Source: Acanthococcus lagerstroemiae
Lineage: Eukaryota > Arthropoda > Insecta > Hemiptera > Eriococcidae
Reading direction: 5' to 3'
Length of the DNA: 64,000 nucleotides
Assembly: GCA_031841125.1 (NCBI GenBank)
Contig: JAJSSI010000028.1
Location: 1-64,000 of the forward strand
In this document: positions 1 to 10,140 of the stretch, one piece after another
Numbering within the stretch: the stretch's first letter is position 1
Layout: each line of letters begins with the position of its first letter
Made by a program: the position numbers and the translations under genes
Notes under the pieces: generated by a model
Database searches by the model: none
Seen by the model: the letters and a program-made list of their open reading frames with translations, nothing else
Told to the model about the DNA's origin: nothing

Positions 1-645
1 CCGATGAAATTCCTTGAAAACCATCGGAGATTTTACCTACAGGTTTTCGATTAAATTCTCCAGAGGTCATTAAATCTTTAAATTCCTTGGAAAACTTTGA
101 AAATTTTTGAAAAAGATTTCCGATAAGATTCTTAGGAATTTATCGGAATTGTTTTCCGAAAATTTTCAATGAAATTCCTTAAAATTCATAGAAGATTTTT
201 CATAAGGATCTTCGATGAAATTCTTCGGGGAACATTTTTTCTGAAGGTTGTTGGTAAGATTCTTCAAAAACCATCAGAGTTTTCTCCCTAATATTTTCTA
301 TGAAATTCTTCAAAAATTATCGGAAAATTTAGCCGAAGATTTTTAAACAAATTCTTTGGATCAAATTGGAAATTGTTTCCAAAAACGAAAATTACCGATG
401 AAATTCCTTAAAAATCATTGGAAAATTTCCCTAAAAATCTTTGATAAAATTCTTTGGAAGACATTGGAAATATTTTCTAGAGATTTCCGAAAAGACTCTC
501 CGGAAAGTATCGGAATTTTCTTCCAAAAATTCCGATGAAATTCCTTGAGAATCATTGGAGAATTTTCCCAAAGTTTAGCGATGAAATTCTTCGGAGGTCA
601 TCAAACATTTAAATTCTTCGGAAAACATTGGAAATTTTTCCGAAA
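1..645. repeat. Diverged ~46-bp satellite, forward orientation
   Basis: The stretch is built from strongly diverged copies of a unit whose core reads ccgatgaaattcttcgg. Core starts recur at spacings near 46-47 bp or multiples of it (for example about 168, 214, 395, 441, 534 and 581). The unit is partly self-complementary, since tccgatga and tcatcgga both occur in it. Short reading frames here are rich in Lys, Phe and Ile, differ between units and show no domain, so I do not call genes. Confidence 0.8.
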
Positions 646-1130
646 AGAACGGACAAGAGATCAGGGGAGCATGTGGTAGTCTGTAGGACCTTCACTGTTG
701 GATTGTTGGTATAAGTAAGAGACCGGTAATTATTTAAAAAAAAAATACTCAATTTTAAACGCTTTTCCTGTAAAATTTTACTTTTGGTCAACTGGTCACT
801 TTTCGTAAGTGATCTCACATTTACAAAAAAAGTAATTAGGGAAATGAATGAAAGGAAATCAGGTGTGAAAATGCAAGGGGAGACTGTTAAAATGATAAGA
901 TTTGCAGATAACATTGCAATAGTGGAAAGAAGTGAAGAAGAACTGAAGAAAACGTAGAAAAAGTTGAATAAAGAATTGAAAATAATAATAAAATGATGAT
1001 GAATAAGAATAAAACAGAAGTGATGGTAGAAGCAGGGAACAAAATCCAATAAATATGGAAGGAGACTAGGCCAGCAATTTTTCATAATCCCGTAGCGAAA
1101 AAAAACAACACTGATTCTACACAATAACGT
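645..1130 (+). mobile_element. Fragment of CFDP2/RTE-type LINE reverse transcriptase inside the satellite
   Basis: Plus-strand translation from about 838 gives a stretch around MNERKSGVKMQGETVK followed by RFADNIAIVER, the region of the reverse-transcriptase catalytic box (F-A-D-D, here FADN). The same peptide stretch occurs in the minus-strand LINE of cramped intron 7 (near 14,090-14,160), so both belong to one family. The frame is broken by a stop soon afterwards and no ends were found. It is a dead fragment that separates two satellite blocks. Confidence 0.75.
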
Positions 1131-1439
1131 TTTATCGTATTCATAAAAATGAAGCTTTAATGTCGAAGCAAAAGAGCTGAGTGAGGGCCTTCGCTCCGAA
1201 GGGAATGATGGAATTTTAAGGATTTGCTTCAGTCCGTATGCATAAAGCTTTCTCTTTTACTTCAAAGCGAACGCTCCATAAAATAAAGCGAGTACTTCAA
1301 AGATAACAACTGTTCAAGTTGTTACCAGCCAACGTATGTGTCTAAGGAACTTCTTTTAAATCGAAAATCACTTAAAGAAGCGAAGACTATGATGGTGGTG
1401 GTGTACAGGCGGAAAACGCACCAAACGTACAAAACAATG

Positions 1440-2255
1440 AAATAATTTTCGGGGAAAATCTCCGATGATTTCCGAAGAATTTCATCGAGAATCTTCGAGG
1501 AGAATCTCCGATGATTTCCAAAGAATTTCATGAGAAATCTTCGAGGAGATTCCTTTGATTTCCGAAGAATTTTATCGAAAATATTATAGGGAAAAATTTC
1601 CGATCATTTTCGAAGGATTTCGTCGGACATCATTGAGGGAAATTCCGATGATTTCAGGAGAATTTTTTCGAAAATCTTTTCCGGAGAATTTCATTGGAGA
1701 AAATATTTCCAATGTTTTCCAAAGAATTTCTTCAAAATTTTCGGGAAAATTTTCCGATAATTTATGAAGCATTTCATCAGAAATATTTGACGAAGAACTC
1801 CGATGGTTTTTGGAAGAATCTTATCGAACATCTTCAGGAAAAATCTCCGATGATTTTCAGAGAATAATTTCATTGGAAATACACGTCATATTCGAGAAGA
1901 ATCTCCGATGATTTTTAAGAAATTTTATTGGAAATTTTTTTGAGGAAAAATCCGATAATTTCCGAAGAATTGAGACTGTTTTCCACTCATGCGATGGAAT
2001 CAGAGATAATTCGCGAAGATTTTTGTTGAAATTCTTCGGAAATCAGCCCACAATTTCCGATGAATTTTATCGAAAATAATTTGAGAAAAATCTCCGATAA
2101 TTTAAAAACAAAAATGTCATTGGAAATTTTCGAAAATAATCACTAATTTTCGGAGAATTTCATCGGAAATCTTCAGAAAAAATTTCCGTTTTCCGAAAAA
2201 TTTTCAGGGAAAATCCCTGATCCCATTGTATGAGTGGGAAATGGTCTCAATTTTT
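1440..2255. repeat. Diverged ~46-bp satellite, inverted orientation
   Basis: This is the same satellite as in the first 640 bases but in reverse orientation: the core now reads tccgatgatttccgaagaat. Inside it lies an inverted pair. One arm, near 1971-2002, contains tgagactgttttccactcat; the other, near 2218-2249, contains its approximate reverse complement, atgagtgggaaatggtctca. The right arm lies where the satellite orientation flips back. No gene is supported. Confidence 0.75.
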
Positions 2256-3125
2256 ATCGGGATTTTTTCGGAAAAATTCCCGATGAAAGTCTTTAAAAAT
2301 CATCGGAAATTCTTCTCGAAGTTTTCCGATGAAATTCTTCGAAGATCATCGAACATTTTTCCTGAAGATTTTTGATAAAATTCTTCAAAAATCATCGGAA
2401 TTTTTCATGAATTTTGATGAATTTTTTTGGAAAACATTAACAATTTTCCCTAAAGACTTCCGATGAGATTCTTCGGTAATTACCGGAATTTTTTTCAAAA
2501 AATTTCCGATGAAATTCCTTAAAAATCATCGGAGATTCTCTTTGATTTCCAATAAAATTATTCTTCGGAAATCAACGAAGATCTTTCCTGAAGATTTTTG
2601 ATAAAATTCTTCAAAAACTATCGGAGTTTTCTCCCGAATGATTCTTATCCAAAAATTATCGGAAAATTTTCTCGAAGAATTTTGATAACATTTTTTGGAA
2701 AGCATTGGAAATTCTTTATAGAGATTTCAAATGGGATTCTTCGGAAATTTTCTGAATTTTTATCCAAAAATTTCCGATGAAATTCGTTTAAAATCATCGG
2801 AGATTCTTCTCGAAGATTTCCTATGAAATTATTCTTTGGAAATCATCAGGGATTTTTCCTGATGATTTCCGATAAAATTTTTCAAAAACCATCGGATTTT
2901 TCCAAAATATTCTTGATAAAATCCTTTAAAAATTATCGGAAGATTTCCGATGAAATTCTCCGGAAATTATCAAAGATTGTTCTCAAAGATTTATGACAAA
3001 ATTCTCTGGCAATCATCGGAGATTTTCCCCAAACATTTCCGATGAAAATCTCGGGAAATCATCAAATCTTTCTTCTGAAGAAATATTTCTCGATGATTTC
3101 CAATAAAATCCTTCGGTATCGTTGG
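2256..3125. repeat. Diverged ~46-bp satellite, forward orientation again
   Basis: Core motif gatgaaattcttcgg returns in the forward sense with about 46-bp spacing (for example 2279, 2326, 2461, 2507). The array ends near 3125, where sequence without the core motif begins. No reading frame here looks coding. Confidence 0.75.
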
Positions 3126-3865
3126 AGAGTATATAAATAATCTGACTATGGGGGCTGGTAGCACTGGCTGGGATGAAAAAATCTCAGTACGATGTATTGC
3201 CTATTCTCAAAATTAAAGGCGTTAGAAAACGTAAAATTTGGAAAAATTTTATTTTTCGTTGAAAATTATCAAAAAGCCCGTTTTTCAGCCCAACTCTAGG
3301 TAAATAATTAATGATTTGAGACCTATTGTGACTAAAAATTAGGTACTCAATGCAGGATAACTTTTTAAAAGTTCAGAATTCGGCACAGATGGTCGTATAA
3401 TGTCGAAGATGTAGAACTGCTTGCTGATATTTCTGGAGGCTGCGATCTTTTTCATGTGACAGAGCATCGAATTTCGTACAAGAATCCATAATAATCTTAA
3501 AATCTTTTCTTTTTTTTTTCTTTTTTCTCTATTCTAAGAATTTTACTTTTTAGTTTCTCCTTGTCGTTTTCTTACCGGCAAAGTTGTCCTTTTGTATAAA
3601 AACTGCCACATATATATGTTTTTTTTTTTGAAAAAAGAACGGTGAGGGTTTTGATAGAGAAAATAATTTGCTCAAGGTCATCACGTTTTTACACTCGAAC
3701 TTGAGAAACTGATTAATCGCCTTTTTTCTTTTTCAGTTATGTTAAATTATGATCATGAATTAATTAATACCTAAACTTGAGAGTTTATTCACGATCTGTC
3801 ATTTGTTTTTGTAATAATTTCTGTGAACCTAGAGACTAACGCCATGAAATTTTTTTATTTTACAG
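3126..3865. other. Upstream region of the elongase gene; nothing recognisable
   Basis: AT-rich non-coding sequence with poly-T tracts. It ends in a pyrimidine-rich splice acceptor (tttttattttacag, AG at 3864-3865) nine bases before the elongase ATG, which implies at least one untranslated upstream exon that I could not place. Confidence 0.5.
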
Positions 3866-3874
3866 GTAAACATA

Positions 3875-5549
3875 ATGGACATTCACTATTTGAATAAAAC
3901 CCGTTCAATCGTAGCCAAAGTCAGCGATTTCTACAACTGGTCGCACTCTTTGTCAGGTCAGTATTCCCAATACTGTCCCGAAAACCTCTTATTCTACCTA
4001 CTGTTGCTGAACATTCTAATTCACTTTTTTGTTACAGATACTAGAACTAAAGGATGGCTGATGGTGGATTCGCCAGTACCAACTATTTTATACACAATTT
4101 TATATTTGATAATTGTTTATATGGGCCCTAGATTAATGAAACATAGGAAGCCTTTCCGGTTAACATGGGCTTTAATTCCGTATAATTTATCAATGGCTCT
4201 TTTAAATTTATACATCGCTATTGAAGTAAGTGTGAAATCCTTCGTTGTCACGTCTTCTGTTTTATGTCAAATAATTCTAAAAGAATTCGCGATAAAGGTT
4301 TTAAGAATTTACCCGATACCTATTTCGCTTTCATTTCTCCTTATATTACTTGAAGGAACGTTAGGTATTTAATGATTATTTCAGGCTCTTAGAGTAACAT
4401 TTCCGAAGGGGCAAAACTGTAAGTTTCACACCAAAAAATCAGTGATGCACTGGCCGCAGTTTCACTAATCAGCAATTCTTTAAGTCCTGCAGATGCGAGT
4501 TATAATTGGTGTTCAATATTACATGCAATTGAACATCAGATATTAAAATCTCAAAATAAAGAAAATATACCTACATCAGGTTACACTATATTTTTTTTAA
4601 TTTACAATTTTATTAGTTTGTTTTAAAACCTACTATCTCTGTGTTATGAGACCACCTTGAATATTGTAAAACGAAGCAATACATGTTGATCTTGGCTGCG
4701 CTTCGCCGTAAAATTTGTATTTGTTTTCGTCAAAAAAAAAAAAAAAAAGATTTTGTATTTATCGAGCTTATACTCTATATCAAAATGTTTGACTCATAAT
4801 ATGAAAGGTTGTGTGTGTTAGTGAATAATAATTTTAGTTTATCTTGTATAATTGATGAGAACTAATAATTATTATCATAGGTAAATACTTAGTATTCAAC
4901 TAATGTTTCAGTTACTCATTGCATCTTATCGTCTGAAGTACAGCTATGTCTGCCAACCTGTTACTTTTGTTAACCATAAAGAAGAATTGAGGGTAAGGTT
5001 TTTTTTTTTTTTTTTTAAATATTTTACCTTATGGTTTACAAAGAAAACCTCTATATATTTTTTCTGCTTTTACATCTAATAGTTCTAAGTCCTCTTCCCT
5101 CTAAATCAACATCTAATTCAATTATAGCGATTGAAAGATATTGTAATTCAGCCAACTGACACCCCAAAAGAGATAAAGTTGGTTACCTGCGACTAAACTC
5201 TCGGTGGTTTTAATTTTACAGATAGCGAACGCAGTATGGTGGTATTACTTCTCTAAATTATTAGAATTCTGCGATACATTTTTCTTCATTCTACGTAAGA
5301 AAGATAAACAGCTCACATTTCTACACGTCTACCATCATTCGACCATTTTTTCATTATGGTGGATCGGTATCAAATATGTACCTAGTGGATCAACATTTTT
5401 CCCAGCTATGGTGAACAGCTCAATTCATGTTCTCATGTATACATACTACGGTCTTTCTGCCCTTGGGCCGTCTATCGTGAAATACTTGTGGTGGAAGAAA
5501 TATCTCACAATGCTACAACTGGTACCTACATCACTATCCGTTACATGTT

Positions 5550-5585
<36 letters not shown>

Positions 5586-6093
5586 CGTTTACCAATGAAA
5601 AAATAACTCGAGTATGTTCAAGAGCGTATACCAAGAACACGTGTAAAAAAAGAGTATACCAGTTAGAACGTGTCGGAACATCGAAAGTTTTAAAATATTT
5701 GAATTTAATGACAATGGCTGATTATAAGTTGAATTCGACTCCAGCTAATTTGTAAAATTCTGTTCGACAGATACAGTTCACAACAGCTTTAATCCTCGGG
5801 GTGAATGGAATTAGATCTGGTTGTAAATTCCCACTGTGGCTTCAATATTTGCTTGTTGTGTACATGACGTCCTTCATCGTTCTTTTTGGAAACTTCTACG
5901 CAAAGGCTTACTTCAAAAAAGTAAAACAGCATTTTAATTCAAAAGATGAATCACAGTTTTTCTAAGAACGAATATCTCGTTTCCTTGTGCAAAAATAACC
6001 TAATTTTTTACTTTTCTCTAGGGTAAAGATAAAGTTTCAAGTAACATAAACAACTTCGAAGCAGTTCCGAGTACCTCGAAGAAATGGGAATGA
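3875..6093 (+). CDS. Very long chain fatty acid elongase (ELOVL family), 6 coding exons
   Basis: Catalyses the condensation step (malonyl-CoA plus fatty acyl-CoA) of fatty acid elongation in the endoplasmic reticulum membrane. Coding exons: 3875-3956, 4038-4225, 4912-4992, 5222-5521, 5771-5920 and 6022-6093; 873 nt, 290 residues, the usual length. All junctions are GT/AG and in phase. Motifs seen: DTRTKGW near residue 28; KLLEFCDT at about 129-136; the histidine box HVYHH at 152-156; [13 protein letters not shown]; and LTMLQLIQF formed across the exon 4/5 junction. Several hydrophobic membrane spans are visible. The last exon ends in KKWE, a dilysine ER-retrieval signal. Reading through the exon 5 donor instead gives a tail ending ESQFF (stop 5963-5965) without that signal. 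Intron 1 is 81 nt with no stop in frame. Intron 4 carries a 35-T run close to its donor. I cannot say which ELOVL paralogue this is. Confidence 0.95.
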
Positions 6094-6192
6094 AGAGAAG
6101 CGATGAAATCGAGCAAGTTCAACTGTTGTAATCCTGAATTCATTTAATTGATTTCAGTCTGTTTTATAGTATACGGCTCAGTCTTTGAAAAA

Positions 6193-6198
6193 AATAAA
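6193..6198 (+). promoter_or_regulatory. Candidate polyadenylation signal of the elongase gene
   Basis: AATAAA lies 100 bases after the elongase stop codon on the same strand. It is the first such hexamer after the stop. Use is inferred. Confidence 0.4.
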
Positions 6199-8318
6199 GA
6201 AAGGGGACAATGATGGGGTTTGTTGTAACCTTCACGTAATCTTACATATTATGAAGTACGCGCTTAATTTTGGACATATCAGACGTACAAATGTACACAT
6301 GTTTTGTAATGGTCAATTATGACTATTTTTGAAAATTTTCATTTCAATGGAAGCGAAGACCTGTGGATTCCAAACCGGCTGAAGTGCTTTCACTCTTAAA
6401 AAAGTGTTCTCGAATTTGTCGGCCGATTACTCCAGACCAGGTAGGTATTTTTGTTTGCCACTTTAGGGTAATGCATATGAAGGCATATGAGCGTAGGGGC
6501 TAAGGAAGCACGTGCCTCCAATTGTTCTCTCCTTTTCTTTTTCGTTCTTGATGCGAAATACTTTGTGAATAAGCCTTCATCAATTCTTCTTCCTGAGGTA
6601 TTGGTTCCTAATATCTTGTACTTAAGGATAAGAAGGAAATAAGGAAAAAGATAGGAGAGAAGTCAAAAATCGTTGCTCGTTCCACTTGTTACGATGTCCA
6701 TTGTTAACCCCTCCTCATCTGTACACACTGCCATATTTATGAATGAAAGTTTAATATTACCAAGCCCTGCTGAATAGTTAGAAAAAAATATCTAATCGTT
6801 TTGAGACTATACCGGCCAATAAAATTGAATAACTTTTTTTTCTTTTCTTCTGTTCTGGAAAAGTAGGTATGAAGGCCAGTTTAGAATTCGCACAAAATAC
6901 TTACCCGGGACACCTGTTTATCTTACGCGGGTGCTGAAATTAGCGTTCAAATATAATTACCATGCATTTAAGAATGGCAGAGATGTTGAGACCTAGCCGA
7001 GTCATATGAAACTTAGGTCGCTATAAGTATTCCGTTTTACAAACATTGGCATCAAAAGTCTTAATTTTATGATGCATTCATTCGATCAAAGGTAATTTTC
7101 TCTTTAGTCTTAGCCTTTCTGTTGAGGGGGGCGGGGGAGGGGAGGCAAGGTGTGCAAACCATGGGCTCAGTGAGGGCTATGTTCCTATTCCCCCCCCCCC
7201 CCACACACACACACAAAGGGCCAGAGTTGACTACTTTGTTCGACAGATGGTGCCCTTCACTCAAACTTTATAATTTGGAACTTGAATGAAGGAGACCTTC
7301 ATTACTACGTGATTCATTTGTACGATTGAATTCGAAGACTTCGTGCCTTAAGACATTAATTTTTTAATGTAACTGAGGCAAACAGGGCATGACTTTTTGA
7401 ATAATAAGCAATAACTGTAATTATTTGAGCGTAATATCCAATTTAGCTTAGAGCTACTTTTCTTTGCAAGTTTTTACTGTTCCTATACATATTTCTGCTC
7501 AACAATCTTTACCTGTAGAAATCCACAGTTTATTTATTGAAATGTTCAGAGAGTCACATTTCACTAAATCTTATGAAGATATGAAATTTTTTAGGATGTT
7601 GTATAAATTAATTTTTAGATGATGACTAAGTTATTATATTATCTTGTTAATTTTTGTAAATGTTAATCTTTTTTAATATTTTTTGGTTTCCAATCCTTCG
7701 GTGTAATTAAAACTTGTATTGATTGAACATTGTGAATTGGATACCTATTAATTCAATTAATGGAATGTTCTAACTTATGTAAAGAAATGAGCAAAGGATG
7801 TTATTGTTCCAGTTGTTTCGTCAATAAAACTGCTCAAATCCTGCGGATTGATAATATTTTGCAATGGCAACTGTAATGTATTTGTGAATTTACTTTTGAA
7901 TCAATTTCATGTGGCTCCCAGAGAAGCCATAATCCGGTCCTGGGCATCAGAGTACACTTCCGTTAGAACTAGAACGAGATTAACAGCTTTAAGAGAAAGC
8001 TGTCAGTTAGTGAATTAAAAAGGTTTGAATAATTTTATTAGAAACAAATACTTTTTTACAAAAGAATTACGCTCGTGACCGGCGTAATAAGTACTTCCAT
8101 GCTTGTATCAACAAATGAGTACTTCCGGAGAACTTGATACAAAAATGATTAGTACACGAAATAACAAAATCAACGTACACAGTATTCCGTAACAATAAAT
8201 ACAATGGGCCTAAAAATATTTATTACTGGATTTTATAAAAAATACGAGCACTCACGACAAATAAAATTCGGCGCTCACTCGTAGACAAGGAATATCGATT
8301 ACATTTCTAATCTACCTA
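6199..8318. other. Intergenic region, no gene seen
   Basis: Low-complexity C and CA runs at about 7190-7216 and general AT-rich sequence. Short frames on both strands have no motif or conserved-looking composition. The last part should contain the 3' untranslated region of the minus-strand CSN7 gene. Confidence 0.5.
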
Positions 8319-9137
8319 TCATTTCCTCATCGCCTCTGTTCGAGGCCAAAATTTTCCACTACCTCTACAAACTTTCGGTTGTTTGGACAATTTCTTTGGT
8401 TTGTCTGCACTTCCAGGAATCCGTTCGGCTTGCATCAGTTCATCGACATCATCCACTTGGCTCTTAAAAGTCTTCTTCAGTTCCATAATCTCATTTTCAA
8501 TTGCTCCTTTATGCTTTAAATACTTGGCCTTCTCCGAGTTGGCTCGCACTATTTGAGCATCAACTTCTGACAGTACGGACTCGCACGAATCGCACCATTC
8601 TTTCAACGTTGCTATCATTGTGTTAAGATCCTCTTCTTTGAAGTCTCGTCCGATAGCGAAGTCAACCTCGAGGTACGAGTTTTTCTGATCCAGCTTCCCT
8701 CTTATAATATCAGCATATATAGCGTCGATGATTAGGTCTTCCAGATCGCGTACATTTTTTATTTCGATTTCACTCAACAACAACGAATACGGTATACAGT
8801 TCATTTTCGTGGCCAACGAAACGATGGTCAAGTGTTGCAATTTCTTCTTTTGTAGATCGGTCAACGGCGGTAATTTATCGGCATGCTCCAGGTACGTTTT
8901 ATATGTACCATGAGCGAATACTTGTAACAGTTCGTAATGGCTATGGTACGCACCACCTTCTAATTCCTTGATGTTTGGCATGTCCAGAAGTTCACCAAAA
9001 ACGTACACACCTGGTGCTTCTAGGGTCTGTTTGATTAGTTCAACCGCGGCTGCTCCTTTAGCACCTTTGGCTAAAAGTACAAACTGTTCCAACGGGCTGT
9101 TCGTTGACGTTTTATCTGAGACTTTATCCAGCACCAT
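8319..9137 (-). CDS. CSN7: COP9 signalosome complex subunit 7 (CSN7), single exon
   Basis: Subunit of the COP9 signalosome, which removes NEDD8 from cullin-RING ubiquitin ligases. The protein has 272 residues from the ATG at 9135-9137; the frame extends six codons further upstream only to a GTG, so the ATG is preferred. The N-terminal part (LEQFVLLAKGAKGAAAVELI, then LEAPGVYVFGELLDMPNI) is characteristic of CSN7. The middle holds the PCI/winged-helix region (LTIVSLATKMNCIPYSLLL and a following LEVDFAIGRDF). A charged coiled-coil stretch (about residues 195-235) precedes the tail RGSGKFWPRTEAMRK, which resembles the conserved CSN7 end. Length matches the family. The gene has no intron, unlike its neighbours, so it is either an intron-poor gene or an intact retrocopy. 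It faces away from cramped. Confidence 0.95.
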   Translation of the reverse strand: MVLDKVSDKTSTNSPLEQFVLLAKGAKGAAAVELIKQTLEAPGVYVFGELLDMPNIKELEGGAYHSHYELLQVFAHGTYKTYLEHADKLPPLTDLQKKKLQHLTIVSLATKMNCIPYSLLLSEIEIKNVRDLEDLIIDAIYADIIRGKLDQKNSYLEVDFAIGRDFKEEDLNTMIATLKEWCDSCESVLSEVDAQIVRANSEKAKYLKHKGAIENEIMELKKTFKSQVDDVDELMQAERIPGSADKPKKLSKQPKVCRGSGKFWPRTEAMRK

Positions 9138-10140
9138 GATGTACGATGGTACCACTCCGGTAGCTTTACGGATTATTGATTATACAAAATATATGAATAA
9201 CACTACCTCAATCAAATCGGACTCGAATTTTGAACGGTTGGTTCACGAATTGCACGAGATCGCATTCTTTGAACTTGCTCTTGGATCGGCAAAAATACGT
9301 TTTGGTTGGTTTTGGTTATCAAAATCAACATTTTTTGTCTAATATCAACAAAGAGGAACTGTGCTTTGTTTTGATTTTTGTGATTGATAAAAATATCCAA
9401 AACCCATATACAGAAGAGCGTGCATCGATCAAATTAGGACACAATATTGGACTTTAAATTATATTTTGTTAAGGACTTTTACTGAGAATCAGTTCGTGCC
9501 TCTCTTGTTCATGTCAACATGTAACTCCTAAATCATCGTAGCTAGAGAAAAAGGTCCGTTTCTAGCCTACACTTTAGAACCTTTCTTCTTCTCGCAAATA
9601 AAATCAATATTCAGTTCTAATAAAATCCACCAGTGGCGTACTATTTTCATTCGACGTTCAACTGATAACGAAATTGATAAAAATTTTACACAGAAATTCA
9701 CTGGGAGATTCGAAGTAAATATTTCAATTTGGAATTGTTTTTTTAATAATTTGTGGTAATTGTTTCAGAATTTGATGAGTTTTTTGTTGTAATATTATTG
9801 TGGTGCTTCACTGAATGATAACTAGAACTTTAGTTGTTCAATTTCTTCAGTAATGTTGATTTGTTTCCAACTATTTCAAAATGAGAATAAACAATGTACA
9901 TAAAATGGCTGTTGAAATTAATTCGTATATCAAATATATTTATTGAAGTCCTTGATGAAAAAATTCTTTCGGAATTAAATCAGTTTGTCCAACTATTTAC
10001 TCAAAGTAAGTTACTTTTACTTTCCTTCTGTGCTATCTAAATAATACTTTGGGGCTTTTTAATTGAGGTTCCAATATACTGATGCTGTGCCAGTTGGATT
10101 TTTGTGCTGTACCTGTACATTCCTTTTCTTTAGTTGCAGT
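9138..10140. promoter_or_regulatory. Divergent 5' region between CSN7 and cramped
   Basis: Only about 1 kb separates the ATG of minus-strand CSN7 from the ATG of plus-strand cramped, so both promoters must lie here or in untranslated exons within it. A splice acceptor (ctttagttgcag) sits one base before the cramped ATG, which means a 5' untranslated exon further left. No specific promoter element is recognisable. Confidence 0.5.

Noticed and set aside
609..1124. 171-codon minus-strand frame
   Set aside because: Antisense of the plus-strand LINE fragment with FADN; no domain in this direction.
9132..9155. Upstream extension of CSN7 by six codons
   Set aside because: The extension begins at GTG, not ATG; the internal ATG at 9137 fits the family N-terminus.
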